DNA of 64,000 nt from Virgibacillus_N oceani_A (lineage in GTDB: Bacteria; Bacillota; Bacilli; Bacillales; Amphibacillaceae). Shown one piece after another: positions 26,436 through 34,983 of the stretch. The translations under genes were made by a program, and so were the position numbers. Every line of letters starts with the position of its first letter. The first letter of the stretch is position 1. The DNA lies in assembly GCA_041521345.1 (NCBI GenBank), contig JBGOHB010000009.1; one strand, written 5' to 3'. Under the pieces are notes generated by a model. The model ran no database searches. It had not been told where the DNA came from and saw only the letters and a program-made list of their open reading frames with translations.

Positions 26436-26953
26436 CATTAACTACCGATATAGAAACGGATTTTCATTTTCGTAAACCGACAAAAGAAGATGGAGCAGCT
26501 GTTTGGCAGCTGATTAAAGATATGAAGGTACTGGATCTGAATTCTTCTTACAGTTATTTGATGTGGTGTGAAATCTTTTCTGATACATCTATTGTAGCAG
26601 AAAGGGAAGGGAATACGGTTGGCTTTATTTCTGGGTTTATCAATCCGAATAGTCCAGATACACTATTCATCTGGCAGGTAGCTGTAAATGCATCCGAGCG
26701 TGGAAGAGGATTGGCAACCAAGATGTTGCGTCAATTGCTAAACCGTACACCAGAGGAAGTTGAATATGTAGAAGCTACGGTCTCTCCATCAAATAAACCG
26801 TCACAATCATTATTTAAAGGTCTTGCGAAGAAGCTCGATACCAATTGTGATATCAGTGATTACTTTACTTCTGAAGATTTCCCGGATGAAGGGGAGGACC
26901 ATGAAGACGAATTACTGTTTAAGATTGGGCCAATTGAGGAAGAAAATAAATAA
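26432..26953 (+). CDS. ectA: L-2,4-diaminobutyrate acetyltransferase EctA
   Basis: First enzyme specific to ectoine synthesis downstream of EctB: it N-gamma-acetylates L-2,4-diaminobutyrate with acetyl-CoA. It is a GNAT-fold protein of 173 residues from ATG 26432. The family hallmarks are F-R-K-P-T-K-E-D-G, D-L-N-S-S-Y-S-Y-L-M-W-C, motif A V-A-V-N-A-S-E-R-G-R-G-L-A-T, the signature E-A-T-V-S-P-S-N-K-P-S and S-D-Y-F-T-S-E-D-F-P near the end. It is the first gene of the ectABC operon, with eight bases between its stop and the next frame. See the displaced ribosome site for the start problem. Confidence 0.95.
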   Translation: MTLTTDIETDFHFRKPTKEDGAAVWQLIKDMKVLDLNSSYSYLMWCEIFSDTSIVAEREGNTVGFISGFINPNSPDTLFIWQVAVNASERGRGLATKMLRQLLNRTPEEVEYVEATVSPSNKPSQSLFKGLAKKLDTNCDISDYFTSEDFPDEGEDHEDELLFKIGPIEEENK

Positions 26954-26970
26954 TCAAAAGGATGATTGAC

Positions 26971-28248
26971 TTGACAACGGCAGTATTGAACGATAAGAAA
27001 ATGGAAACGTTTGAAAAGCTGGAATCTGAAGTAAGAAGTTATAGCCGGGGCTGGCCGACAGTTTTCGAAAAGTCAAAAGGCTATATGTTATGGGATACAG
27101 ATGGCAAGGAGTACATTGATTTTTTTGCTGGAGCAGGCACTTTAAATTATGGACATAATGATGATGCCATGCAGGAAAAATTAATTGAATATATTAAAAA
27201 TGATGGCGTTATTCATAGCCTCGATATGGGCACGCCCCCAAGAAAAGAGTTTCTCGAACGTTTTAAAGATGTAATATTGTCACCACGAAATCTTGATTAT
27301 AAAATTATGTTCCCTGGACCTACTGGTACAAATACAGTGGAAAGTGCGTTGAAACTTGCCAGAAAAATAACTGGACGCGAAACGGTAATAAGCTTTACCA
27401 ATGCCTTTCATGGAATGACGATTGGTTCACTTTCTGTTACAGGAAACTCCTTCAAACGCCATGGTGCCGGCGTTCCACTGCATCACTCAGTTTCCATGCC
27501 GTTTGATAACTTTGTGGAGAATTCTAACTCACTAGCATACCTCGAGCGATTTTTAGAAGATAGTGGAAGTGGAGTTGCGCTGCCAGCTGCCATTATTCTG
27601 GAAACTGTTCAAGGAGAAGGCGGCATTAATGCTGCGAGTATGGAATGGTTGAAAAAAGTGGAGGAGCTTTGCAAACGCTGGGATATTCTCCTCATCATTG
27701 ACGATGTGCAAGCCGGAAATGGTCGTACGGGTACATTCTTCAGCTTTGAACCAGCAGGGATTGATCCGGATATCGTATGCCTTTCCAAATCCATTGGGGG
27801 AATTGGCCTGCCTATGGCAATTACATTGATTAAGCCGGAGCATGACCAATGGGGACCGGGTGAGCACAACGGTACGTTCCGGGGTAACAATATGGCATTT
27901 ATTGCTGCCACTGAAGCACTGAAAAATTGGGAGAATGATGATTTCAGTAATGCAGTAAAAGAAAAAGGGAAATTTTTAAGGAAAGCAGTAGATATGCTGA
28001 TTGAAACATATCCGGAATTAAACGGAGAAGCCAGAGGCAGAGGTTTAATGCAAGGTATTGCCATAGAAAAAGCAGAATTGGCTGGAGAAATATGTGCCGA
28101 AGCATTTAACCGCGGTTTGATTGTGGAAACTTCCGGTCCAGATGATGAGGTTGTAAAATTCCTGCCGCCGCTGATTATTGATCAGGAAGGCTTGGAAAAA
28201 GGACTTGAGCTACTGGAAGATAGTATAAAACACGTACTTGGAAAATAA
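26971..28248 (+). CDS. ectB: diaminobutyrate-2-oxoglutarate transaminase EctB
   Basis: PLP-dependent class III aminotransferase that converts aspartate semialdehyde to L-2,4-diaminobutyrate using glutamate. The protein has about 425 residues. The E-S-E-V-R-S-Y-S-R start region is typical of EctB. The cofactor sites F-P-G-P-T-G-T-N-T-V-E-S-A-L-K, D-D-V-Q-A-G-N-G-R-T-G and the Schiff-base lysine in C-L-S-K-S-I-G-G-I-G-L-P are visible. TTG 26971 is nine bases after AAAAGG. ATG 26962 would abut that site, so it is less likely. Confidence 0.95.
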   Translation: MTTAVLNDKKMETFEKLESEVRSYSRGWPTVFEKSKGYMLWDTDGKEYIDFFAGAGTLNYGHNDDAMQEKLIEYIKNDGVIHSLDMGTPPRKEFLERFKDVILSPRNLDYKIMFPGPTGTNTVESALKLARKITGRETVISFTNAFHGMTIGSLSVTGNSFKRHGAGVPLHHSVSMPFDNFVENSNSLAYLERFLEDSGSGVALPAAIILETVQGEGGINAASMEWLKKVEELCKRWDILLIIDDVQAGNGRTGTFFSFEPAGIDPDIVCLSKSIGGIGLPMAITLIKPEHDQWGPGEHNGTFRGNNMAFIAATEALKNWENDDFSNAVKEKGKFLRKAVDMLIETYPELNGEARGRGLMQGIAIEKAELAGEICAEAFNRGLIVETSGPDDEVVKFLPPLIIDQEGLEKGLELLEDSIKHVLGK

Positions 28249-28301
28249 AGTAGTAAGCAGCAAGAATATATTCAGGAGCAGACAGAGAGGGGAAAATATA
28301 A

Positions 28302-28688
28302 ATGATTGTAAAATCGCTGGAAGATTTAATGGGAACAGAAGACCACACAAAATCCGAGAACTGGGAAAGCCGCCGTTTTATTTTGAAGAAAGACGGTGTA
28401 GGCTTTAGCATGAATGACACAATAATCAAAGCAGGCACAGATAATTTCTTCTGGTATAAGAACCATATCGAAGCGGTTTACTGCATTGAAGGTGAAGGAG
28501 AAATTGAAAAGGTGGCAACCGGTGACGTTTACCAGATTAAGCCTGGAACAATGTATCTTTTAGATGATCATGATAAACACCGTCTTCGTGCACGCACACA
28601 AATGCGAATGGTATGTGTGTTCAACCCGCCGCTAGTTGGAACGGAAACACATAATGAAGAAGGGTATTACCCGCTTTTAACTGAATAA
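28302..28688 (+). CDS. ectC: L-ectoine synthase EctC
   Basis: Cupin-fold ectoine synthase of 128 residues that cyclises N-gamma-acetyl-diaminobutyrate to ectoine. The opening M-I-V-K-S-L-E-D-L, the metal-cupin region W-Y-K-N-H-I-E-A-V-Y-C-I-E-G-E-G-E and the P-G-T-M-Y-L-L-D-D-H-D-K-H motif match the family. The C-terminal F-N-P-P-L-V-G-T-E-T-H also matches. GAGGGG precedes ATG 28302 by about eleven bases. No ectD hydroxylase or lysC/ask gene follows, so the product is ectoine rather than hydroxyectoine, at least from this locus. Confidence 0.95.
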   Translation: MIVKSLEDLMGTEDHTKSENWESRRFILKKDGVGFSMNDTIIKAGTDNFFWYKNHIEAVYCIEGEGEIEKVATGDVYQIKPGTMYLLDDHDKHRLRARTQMRMVCVFNPPLVGTETHNEEGYYPLLTE

Positions 28689-28700
28689 ATGATTTTGATA

Positions 28701-28741
28701 ATCACCTGGTGTGGGAATGCATGCCGGGTGGTTTTTTATTT
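28701..28741 (+). terminator. intrinsic terminator of ectABC
   Basis: ATCACCTGG (28701-28709) pairs with CCGGGTGGT (28724-28732), followed by TTTTTATTTTAT. It lies 12 bases after the ectC stop. Confidence 0.8.
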
Positions 28742-28803
28742 TATACAGGAACCAGCTCTATTTCTATAATTAGAATAGTGAAAAAGAGGGGGCTGATATG
28801 CAT

Positions 28804-29098
28804 GGGGATGGAAAAGCCAAAAGTGGAGATAAACCCTGAATTTAACCTTATTCGACTGGGCGTGAAGAAGCAGTTAATTTGTCACTGGCTACATATTTAT
28901 TTACGGCAAAACAAATAGCCTTGGCTCGCGTAGCTGAACGCTGCGGAAAAGTGTATCAGATTCATTCGAATTCTAATCGATCATCATTCATTGGGAGCGT
29001 ATACTGAGGAACATAAAATGATGAAGCGATAAAATTTATATTAAATCAATTTCTTGCGGATTTTCGGGTTGATATAGCGTATATTTTTGAAGATTGAT
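28804..29098 (+). pseudogene. degenerate coding trace of unknown family
   Basis: ATG 28809 opens a frame (E-K-P-K-V-E-I-N-P-E-F-N-L-I-R-L). After about 17 codons it reads better in the next phase (G-R-E-E-A-V-N-L-S-L-A-T-Y-L-F-T-A-K-Q-I-A-L-A-R-V-A-E). Further phase changes give G-A-Y-T-E-E-H-K-M-M-K-R and then F-L-A-D-F-R-V-D-I-A-Y-I-F-E-D before TGA at about 29097. The protein-like composition in successive frames suggests a decayed gene. I do not recognise the family, and chance cannot be excluded. Confidence 0.35.
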
Positions 29099-29237
29099 CG
29101 ACTTTTGGGCTGCATGTCATCCACCTGCTTGGCAATAATCTCTTTTACTTATATTTGTATTTCTGTCTAAATTCAGTATGAAATAACAAAACTGATACAT
29201 AATACAACAGAAACTTTAGTAAAAAGGAGAGATTTTC

Positions 29238-29480
29238 ATGTCACAGCAACAAGCACAGCAAACACTTCAGCAAATTGGTCAAATCGCTCAGCAATTGGAG
29301 CAGCAGGAGCAGCAAAATGCACAACAGCTTCAACAGCAGGCACAACAGCCTGGAGCCCAGCAGCAAGCAGGCAATATGGGCTCTCAGCAAATGGCTCAAA
29401 CGGAACAGAATGCAGCACAGCAATTACAGCAAATTCAGCAGCTTTGCCAGCAGTGTGAGCAAGAAATAATGAATCCGTAA
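29238..29480 (+). CDS. glutamine-rich low-complexity small protein
   Basis: An 80-residue protein of which roughly 45 percent is Gln, the rest mainly Ala, Glu, Ile and Leu. Runs such as Q-Q-L-E-Q-Q-E-Q-Q and Q-Q-L-Q-Q-Q-A-Q-Q fit an amphipathic, coiled-coil-prone helix. A single C-Q-Q-C pair lies near the end (residues 70-73). AAAAGGAGAG precedes ATG 29238 at a normal distance and a strong terminator follows, so this is a real monocistronic gene. No domain is recognised. Composition recalls spore-coat or gamma-type small spore proteins, but that is only a resemblance. Confidence 0.7.
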   Translation: MSQQQAQQTLQQIGQIAQQLEQQEQQNAQQLQQQAQQPGAQQQAGNMGSQQMAQTEQNAAQQLQQIQQLCQQCEQEIMNP

Positions 29481-29500
29481 AGGAAGCTGAAATTTAGTTG

Positions 29501-29590
29501 AAAAAGAGGCTGTCTCAAAGGAATGATTCATTCGGTTCAGCTATTGAATACGCTTGTAATCTGTTTCCTTTGAGATTAGTCTCTTTTTGT
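29501..29590 (+). terminator. long intrinsic terminator after the Gln-rich gene
   Basis: AAAAAGAG...CTCAAAGGAA (29501-29522) pairs with TTCCTTTGAG...CTCTTTTT (29565-29588), with small internal loops and a roughly 40-base apical region. The T-run is part of the 3' arm. Length and symmetry also allow termination in the opposite direction. Confidence 0.7.
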
Positions 29591-29682
29591 ATATTGGAGT
29601 GGTTTAGGATAGCACTTAATTTATGATAAAAATAGTTATTTGTTCAGCTCTTAAAAGTTCCTACTTTCTTAAATGCGATATT

Positions 29683-30249
29683 TCACATATACCATACTTC
29701 ATTATTTGTAGATGAAATCGCAACTGCTCCAGCCTGCAGTGCGGTAACCACGATTTCTTTTTCACAAACGAGGCCACTCGCTATAATTGGTGTGTCAATT
29801 TTGTCTTTAACCCAGCCGATCGCCTGGGGCATACCACCGGGGAGGACTTCGATGAAATTGGGTTGTGATTGAGCGATTTGTTTGTCAATGTTATGGAAAG
29901 AAAAAGAATCTATTAGGAAGAGTCGGTGGATGGTATAAAATCCATATTTTTGCGCAGCGTGCACCATCTGGGCTTTTGTACTGATAATTCCATCTGCATT
30001 TGTATTTTCATTCAGAAATTGAAGCGCTACTTCCTCATTGGAAGCTCCTTCAAGGAGATCGACGTGAACAAAGGCAAGCTTGCCCTTTTTCTTTATCTTA
30101 TCTACTATTTGACCGACATTAATAATCGTGCTGTAAAGGACAAAAATAACATTACAATCAGTCTGAATCGCTTCTTCCAGTCCTTGATCATTTTTTACCG
30201 AAGCAATGACAGGGTTTTCCTCCAATGTTTTGATTACTTTATTACGCAT
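29683..30249 (-). CDS. glpP: GlpP-family antiterminator (glycerol-3-phosphate-responsive type)
   Basis: RNA-binding TIM-barrel-like antiterminator of 188 residues. Family segments are Y-G-F-Y-T-I-H-R-L-F-L-I-D-S, F-I-E-V-L-P-G-G-M-P-Q and the late I-I-A-S-G-L-V...A-L-Q-A-G-A-V-A-I-S-S-T-N-N-E-V-W. GlpP of B. subtilis binds the glpD leader when glycerol-3-phosphate is present and lets transcription pass the terminator. Here no glpF, glpK or glpD is adjacent. The gene is divergent from an operon that begins with a terminator-bearing leader. It is probably a paralogue with a new target and perhaps a new phosphorylated ligand. AAGGAG lies before minus-strand ATG 30249. Confidence 0.85.
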   Translation of the reverse strand: MRNKVIKTLEENPVIASVKNDQGLEEAIQTDCNVIFVLYSTIINVGQIVDKIKKKGKLAFVHVDLLEGASNEEVALQFLNENTNADGIISTKAQMVHAAQKYGFYTIHRLFLIDSFSFHNIDKQIAQSQPNFIEVLPGGMPQAIGWVKDKIDTPIIASGLVCEKEIVVTALQAGAVAISSTNNEVWYM

Positions 30250-30365
30250 TGAACAAGCTCCTTACTTACGAAAAGTTACTCAACTATTATTATACAACAA
30301 CCTGATAAGTAGTAAAGAGAAGCGTTTCAATTTGTCGAATAAAACCGAAATTTAGCCAGCTTAAT

Positions 30366-30394
30366 TTGACATAATGAAAATGGAACCATATAAT
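30366..30394 (+). promoter_or_regulatory. consensus sigma-A promoter of the SDR/FGGY/transporter operon
   Basis: TTGACA (30366-30371), exactly 17 bases, TATAAT (30389-30394): both hexamers perfect. Transcription should start around 30401, only about 35 bases before the terminator stem. Such a strong unregulated-looking promoter fits control by antitermination rather than initiation. A partial cre-like sequence (GAGAAGCGTTTCA) lies upstream at 30317-30329. Confidence 0.85.
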
Positions 30395-30420
30395 ATAAAA
30401 CAGTTGCATAAATGTAAATG

Positions 30421-30487
30421 AAGTTACTAGAGCCGAGAGAAAAGTAACTTCCCCTTGGGGGGAGTATGCTTTTCTCTCTTTTTATTT
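30421..30487 (+). promoter_or_regulatory. terminator/antiterminator leader (attenuator)
   Basis: The terminator: GAGAGAAAAG (30435-30444) pairs with CTTTTCTCTC (30469-30478), an inner ACT-x-CCCC/GGGG...AGT stem sits on top, and CTTTTTATTTT follows. The competing form: AAGTTACT (30421-30428) is an exact complement of AGTAACTT (30443-30450), which overlaps the terminator's 5' arm. The two hairpins are mutually exclusive. They lie in the short untranslated leader of the operon, next to a divergent glpP-type gene, so GlpP-mediated antitermination is the obvious model. Confidence 0.8.
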
Positions 30488-30542
30488 TGGCGAAAGATAA
30501 TATGTGGATAATTGTGAATAATTAGATCAAGGGGGTGAGAAT

Positions 30543-31319
30543 ATGAACATAACGGACTTTTCTATGAATTATTTTTCATTGAAAGGTAAAACAGCAATCG
30601 TTACCGGAGGAAATTCGGGCTTAGGGCAGGCATTCTCCCTGGCGTTGGCAAAAGCAGGGGCAAACCTGTTTATCCCAAGTCTCACCGAAGATGGCGGTGC
30701 AACGAAACATCTAATTGAAAATGAAGGTGCGAAAATGGATTTTTTACAGGTTGATATTACAAAAGAAGGAGCACCAAAACAGATTATAGAAAAATGCTTA
30801 GAAACATATGGAGCAGTGGACATTCTGATCAATAGTGCAGGGTTAAATAGAATTGCAGCATTTAAGAATTTTAACAGAGGCATGTGGGATTCAATGCTGC
30901 AGGTGAATTTAACAGCTGCTTTTGAAGTAAGCCATGAGGCCGCTAAATGGATGATGGAACAGCGAGAGGGAAAAATAATTAATATTTGTTCAATGTTTTC
31001 CTATCTAGGCGGGATGGGTTCACCAGCCTATGCAGCGAGTAAGCATGGATTAGCGGGTTTAACAAAGTCATTTGCTGATGAGCTCGCTGGCTATAACATA
31101 CAGGTTAATGGAATTGCACCGGGCTACTATGCGACAGAACTGACAAAGGAGACAAGAAATGATCCAGAGTCAAACCAAAAAATACTGAATCACACACCTG
31201 CCAATCGCTGGGGAGAACCAGTCGATTTAATGGGAGCAGTCGTGTTTCTGGCAAGTCAGGCAGCAAACTATGTAAATGGACATATTCTAGCTGTGGATGG
31301 AGGCTATCTTGTTCGATAG
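30543..31319 (+). CDS. SDR-family NAD(P)-dependent oxidoreductase
   Basis: Classical short-chain dehydrogenase of 258 residues. The cofactor motif is T-G-G-N-S-G-L-G-Q (residues 21-29), with N-S-A-G, the catalytic Ser in N-I-C-S-M-F-S and Tyr/Lys in Y-A-A-S-K-H-G. The C-terminal V-D-G-G-Y motif is present. It resembles polyol/gluconate-type SDRs (KduD, IdnO). It is the first gene after the attenuator; AGGGGGTGAG precedes ATG 30543. The proposed role is oxidation or reduction of a polyol or keto-sugar before or after phosphorylation by the next gene's kinase. The substrate is unknown. Confidence 0.9.
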   Translation: MNITDFSMNYFSLKGKTAIVTGGNSGLGQAFSLALAKAGANLFIPSLTEDGGATKHLIENEGAKMDFLQVDITKEGAPKQIIEKCLETYGAVDILINSAGLNRIAAFKNFNRGMWDSMLQVNLTAAFEVSHEAAKWMMEQREGKIINICSMFSYLGGMGSPAYAASKHGLAGLTKSFADELAGYNIQVNGIAPGYYATELTKETRNDPESNQKILNHTPANRWGEPVDLMGAVVFLASQAANYVNGHILAVDGGYLVR

Positions 31320-31337
31320 TTATGGAGAGGGGGATGA

Positions 31338-32777
31338 GTGGTTTTGAAGCGGAACAAATATGTCGTTGGTATAGATGGCGGTTCTCAAAGTACGAAGGTG
31401 GTTATTTATGATTTGTCCGGGAACGTGATCAGCCTAGGTAAGCAAAACCTCCGGCCAATGCAAACACCGGGAGATGGAATAGTAGAACACCCGGATGATG
31501 ATCTATGGGCTTCCTTGATAAAAGCAAGTGAGCAAGCACTTGCCGGTTTTCCAGGTGAAAAGGAGGAAATTATTGGGGTAGGCCTTTGTACCATTCGTTT
31601 TTGCCGTTGTTTATTAAAGAAAAATGGTGAACTTGCTGCCCCTGTGATGAGCTGGATGGATGATCGCGTATCTAAGCCTTATGAACATAATAACCCAGAT
31701 GCTGCTTATGTTACCGCGTCTTCAGGTTATATTACACACAGATTAACCGGAGAGTTCAGGGATACTTCTGCCAACTATCAGGGGATGTGGCCAATCAATA
31801 CTGATACTTGGAACTGGAGTAAAGAACCATCCATCTTGGAACATTATAATATCCCGCGTGAAATGTTATTTGAACTTCAGCCGCCCGGCAGTATTTTAGG
31901 GTCTATAACTAAAGCTGCTTCTGAGGCAACAGGTATTCCGGTCAATATCCCTGTTGTAGCTACAGCAAATGACAAAGCAGTGGAGGCATTGGGAGCAGGT
32001 CTGCTGGAAGAAAATAGGGCGTTAATTTCGCTTGGTACTTATATAGCGGGAATGGTTCCAAGTCAAATAAATATAAAAGAACCGTCTGATTTCTGGACAA
32101 ATTTTGCATCTGTTCCCGGAAATTACTTGCTGGAAAGCAATGGAATTCGTCGAGGCATGTGGATGGTCAGTTGGTTCACTGATCTTTTTGGAAAAGACTT
32201 AATTAGTCAGGCTGAGGCACAGCAAATGTCCCCGGAAGAAATTTTAAATCAGGAGGCTGGACAAAATGTGCCTGCTGGAAGTGATGGCCTCATAACAATC
32301 CTGGACTGGCTGGCACCAGCTGATAAAGCATTCCGAAAAGGTATGATGATCGGTTTTGACGAACGGCATACAAGGGCGCATATGTATCATTCCATTTTAG
32401 AGGGAATCGCTATGACGATGAAGAATTACTTGGATGCACTGTTTGCTGAAAGAAACATGGAAATGAAAGAAATTATTATTTCAGGTGGCGGATCCAACGG
32501 AGATATCATGATGCAAATGATGGCCAATGTTTTTGGTGTTCCGGCAATACGAAATGAAGTAAACGGTTCAGCAAGTCTCGGGGCCGCCATCAATACAGCT
32601 GTTGCCCTGAATGAATATACCAGCTACACTGTAGCGATTGAAAATATGGTGCGTGAGAAGGATTGTTTTTCACCGGATGCAGACAAATATGGTTTTTATA
32701 ATAAATTAAATGCTGAAATTTACAGCCAGACAGCAAATTATTTGGATGGTTTATTAAAGAAGATGTATTCTTTATAA
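31338..32777 (+). CDS. FGGY-family carbohydrate kinase
   Basis: Sugar/polyol kinase of 479 residues (xylulokinase/glycerol kinase superfamily). The N-terminal phosphate loop is V-G-I-D-G-G-S-Q-S-T-K, the substrate site S-W-M-D-D-R (residues 108-113), and the catalytic Asp lies in A-N-D-K-A-V-E-A-L-G-A-G. The second phosphate loop is I-S-L-G-T-Y and the adenosine motif I-I-S-G-G-G-S-N-G-D. Which sugar it uses cannot be read from sequence. GTG 31338 or TTG 31344 follow AGAGGGGG. Only 18 bases separate it from the SDR gene. A phosphorylated product would be a natural inducer for the GlpP-type protein. Confidence 0.9.
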   Translation: MVLKRNKYVVGIDGGSQSTKVVIYDLSGNVISLGKQNLRPMQTPGDGIVEHPDDDLWASLIKASEQALAGFPGEKEEIIGVGLCTIRFCRCLLKKNGELAAPVMSWMDDRVSKPYEHNNPDAAYVTASSGYITHRLTGEFRDTSANYQGMWPINTDTWNWSKEPSILEHYNIPREMLFELQPPGSILGSITKAASEATGIPVNIPVVATANDKAVEALGAGLLEENRALISLGTYIAGMVPSQINIKEPSDFWTNFASVPGNYLLESNGIRRGMWMVSWFTDLFGKDLISQAEAQQMSPEEILNQEAGQNVPAGSDGLITILDWLAPADKAFRKGMMIGFDERHTRAHMYHSILEGIAMTMKNYLDALFAERNMEMKEIIISGGGSNGDIMMQMMANVFGVPAIRNEVNGSASLGAAINTAVALNEYTSYTVAIENMVREKDCFSPDADKYGFYNKLNAEIYSQTANYLDGLLKKMYSL

Positions 32778-32813
32778 AATTATATGAAAACACGATTAAA
32801 GGAGCTTAGTAAA

Positions 32814-34259
32814 ATGGGACTGACAAGAGAACAAATTGTGAAAGACATAACAAGTGTTTTACCGGAAAAACGAATTATAACAAATGAACAGGTGCTGAAG
32901 GATAACAGTGTCGATCGTTTCCGTAAATATGAAACGATTCACGGGGTTTATACACAGCCGATCCCTGCAGCGGTCGTGAAGGTGAAAACAGCGCAGGAAA
33001 TTTCCGAACTATTATCTTATATGAATAAAAATAAAATTAATGCAGTACCAAAAACCGGCGGTTCAGCCACAGAGGGCGGGCTGGAAACTACAGTTGAAAA
33101 TTCCCTTGTGATTGATGGTTCAGAGATGAATGAAATTATTAATATTGATCCGTATAATATGCTTGCCACAGTTCAATGTGGTGTTCCTTTGGAGGAGTTA
33201 GAGAATAAGCTTCGAGAACAGGGGCTTACTACAGGACACTCACCACAGTCGAAACCGCTTGCTCAAATGGGTGGATTAGTTGCAACACGTAGCATTGGCC
33301 AGCTGTCCACCCTATATGGTGGAATTGAAGATATGGTAGTTGGACTGGAAGCAGTATTTCCAAACGGAAACATCTCAAAAATTAAAAATGTTCCAAGACG
33401 GGCAGCAGGACCGGATATCCGTCATGTGATCATTGGTAATGAAGGTGCGCTCAGCTATATCACGGAAGTAACGATAAAAATATTCCAATACCAGCCGGAA
33501 AACAACCAATTTTACGGATATCTATTGGAAGATATGAAAACAGGTTTTGAAATCCTCAGAGAAGTAATGGTAAAAGGTTATAAACCATCCGTTGCAAGAC
33601 TTTATGACCCAGAGGATGCCGCAGATCATTTCGATTTTTCCAAAGGCAAATGTGTGCTGATTTTTATGGCAGAAGGTCCAAAATCAATTGTACAGGCAAC
33701 AGGAGAGGCTATTGAGGAGATTGTCGCGAAACATAACCCTTCTGAACAAGTGGACAGCAGCAAGATACAGTACTGGTTCGAAAATCTAAATTGGGATCCT
33801 GCCAAAGTAGAGGAAGAACGAAAAGAAATAAAAGAAACAAATAATATGGGTTTCACTACTGAGGTTTCCGGGACGTGGAGCAATATTCATGAAATATATG
33901 AAAACTGTATTCAGCGTATCAGAATGGAAATCCCTGATATTACAATGCTGGGCGGTCACTCTTCGCACAGTTACTTGAATGGAACAAACATGTATTTTGT
34001 TTACTATTACGATCTTGTAAATATAAAACCAGAGGAAGAGATAAGTAAATATCATTATCCAATTAATAAAATCATTGTAGAGGAAACACTAAAAGCAGAT
34101 GGCTCCATGGTCCATCATCATGGGGTTGGGAAACATCGTACCCCTTGGATTAAAGATGAATACGGATCATCCTACTATATCTTAGAAACCTTGAAAGAAG
34201 CATTTGATCCAAATGGAATTATGAATAAGGGAACGATCTATCCAGGGAGTGAACAGTAA
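32814..34259 (+). CDS. FAD-linked oxidase, alkyl-DHAP-synthase/VAO-like
   Basis: Flavoprotein of 481 residues of the VAO (PCMH-type FAD) family, closest in layout to alkyldihydroxyacetonephosphate synthase and D-lactate-type oxidases. The FAD loop is P-K-T-G-G-S-A-T-E-G-G and a second segment is G-H-S-P-Q-S-K-P-L-A-Q-M-G-G. The C-terminal active-site motif H-H-H-G-V-G-K-H-R (residues 444-452) is the hallmark of that group. ATG 32814 has AAAGGAGC upstream; ATG 32784 has none. It may oxidise a phosphorylated polyol made by the kinase. An ether-lipid role is unlikely without other ether-lipid genes (inference). Confidence 0.85.
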   Translation: MGLTREQIVKDITSVLPEKRIITNEQVLKDNSVDRFRKYETIHGVYTQPIPAAVVKVKTAQEISELLSYMNKNKINAVPKTGGSATEGGLETTVENSLVIDGSEMNEIINIDPYNMLATVQCGVPLEELENKLREQGLTTGHSPQSKPLAQMGGLVATRSIGQLSTLYGGIEDMVVGLEAVFPNGNISKIKNVPRRAAGPDIRHVIIGNEGALSYITEVTIKIFQYQPENNQFYGYLLEDMKTGFEILREVMVKGYKPSVARLYDPEDAADHFDFSKGKCVLIFMAEGPKSIVQATGEAIEEIVAKHNPSEQVDSSKIQYWFENLNWDPAKVEEERKEIKETNNMGFTTEVSGTWSNIHEIYENCIQRIRMEIPDITMLGGHSSHSYLNGTNMYFVYYYDLVNIKPEEEISKYHYPINKIIVEETLKADGSMVHHHGVGKHRTPWIKDEYGSSYYILETLKEAFDPNGIMNKGTIYPGSEQ

Positions 34260-34303
34260 ATAAGACTGATGTTTTTTTATTTAATTGAGAAGGTGGTGAC
34301 AAA

Positions 34304-34954
34304 ATGGTTGATTTTTTTAATTATGTTCAAAATGACTGGAACAGCATTTATGCCTATACCATAGAGCATATTGAGTTGGTCAGTTTAGCAATTGTGATTG
34401 CGATACTGATTGGCGTTCCGCTGGGTATATACCTGACTACAAATAAATATCTTGCCGAAACGGTATTGCAAGTGGCTTCCATCATTTTGACCATACCCAG
34501 CATTGCCTTGTTCGGGATCATGATTCCAGTCCTCTCCATTATCAATCAGGGGATTGGATTTCTGCCGGCTTTAATTGCGCTCGTTCTGTATTCGCAACTG
34601 CCAATCATTAGAAATACGTATACTGCTATTCAGAATGTGGACCCCAACATAAGAGATGCTGCAAAAGGAATCGGCATGACTACTTTTCAGCGGCTTATCA
34701 GGGTAGAAATCCCTAACGGATTGCCTTTAATTATGGCCGGAGTTCGTACGGCTACGGTATTAAATATCGGAATTGGTGCGATCGCTGCATTTATCGGTTC
34801 CGGCGGGCTCGGTGTTCTAATAAACTCTGGTATAAGCCGGGGGAACAGTAACATGGTGCTTGCCGGTGCTGTATTCGTATCGTTATTAGCTTTAATTGCA
34901 GATTTTATTTTAAAATTCATTCAAAAAAGGGTTACGTCTCCAGGTATTAAATAA
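34304..34954 (+). CDS. osmoprotectant-type ABC transporter permease (OpuCB-like)
   Basis: Integral membrane permease of 216 residues with about six helices. The cytoplasmic EAA-type loop P-N-I-R-D-A-A-K-G-I-G-M-T (around 111-123) continues R-V-E-I-P-N-G-L-P-L-I-M-A-G-V-R-T. The family is the quaternary-amine importers (OpuB/OpuC, ProW-type). GAAGGTGGTG precedes ATG 34304. It is the first of four transporter genes in the operon with the SDR, kinase and oxidase, so its cargo is more likely the substrate of those enzymes than a plain osmoprotectant. Confidence 0.88.
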   Translation: MVDFFNYVQNDWNSIYAYTIEHIELVSLAIVIAILIGVPLGIYLTTNKYLAETVLQVASIILTIPSIALFGIMIPVLSIINQGIGFLPALIALVLYSQLPIIRNTYTAIQNVDPNIRDAAKGIGMTTFQRLIRVEIPNGLPLIMAGVRTATVLNIGIGAIAAFIGSGGLGVLINSGISRGNSNMVLAGAVFVSLLALIADFILKFIQKRVTSPGIK

Positions 34955-34983
34955 TAAATTTAGACGAAAGCAGGTGATAATTT

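Noticed and set aside
28809..28918. Short ORF after ectC as ectD or a regulator of ectoine synthesis
   Set aside because: No similarity to EctD or EctR motifs; reading continues better in other frames, so at most a decayed unrelated gene.
29238..29480. CAG/CAA-rich repeat as a CRISPR or tandem-repeat array
   Set aside because: Repeats follow codon phase of a single frame with a good ribosome site; no spacer-repeat periodicity.
30421..30487. T-box or metabolite riboswitch before the SDR operon
   Set aside because: The leader before the terminator is too short (about 35 bases) for a T-box or known aptamer, and no T-box core is visible.
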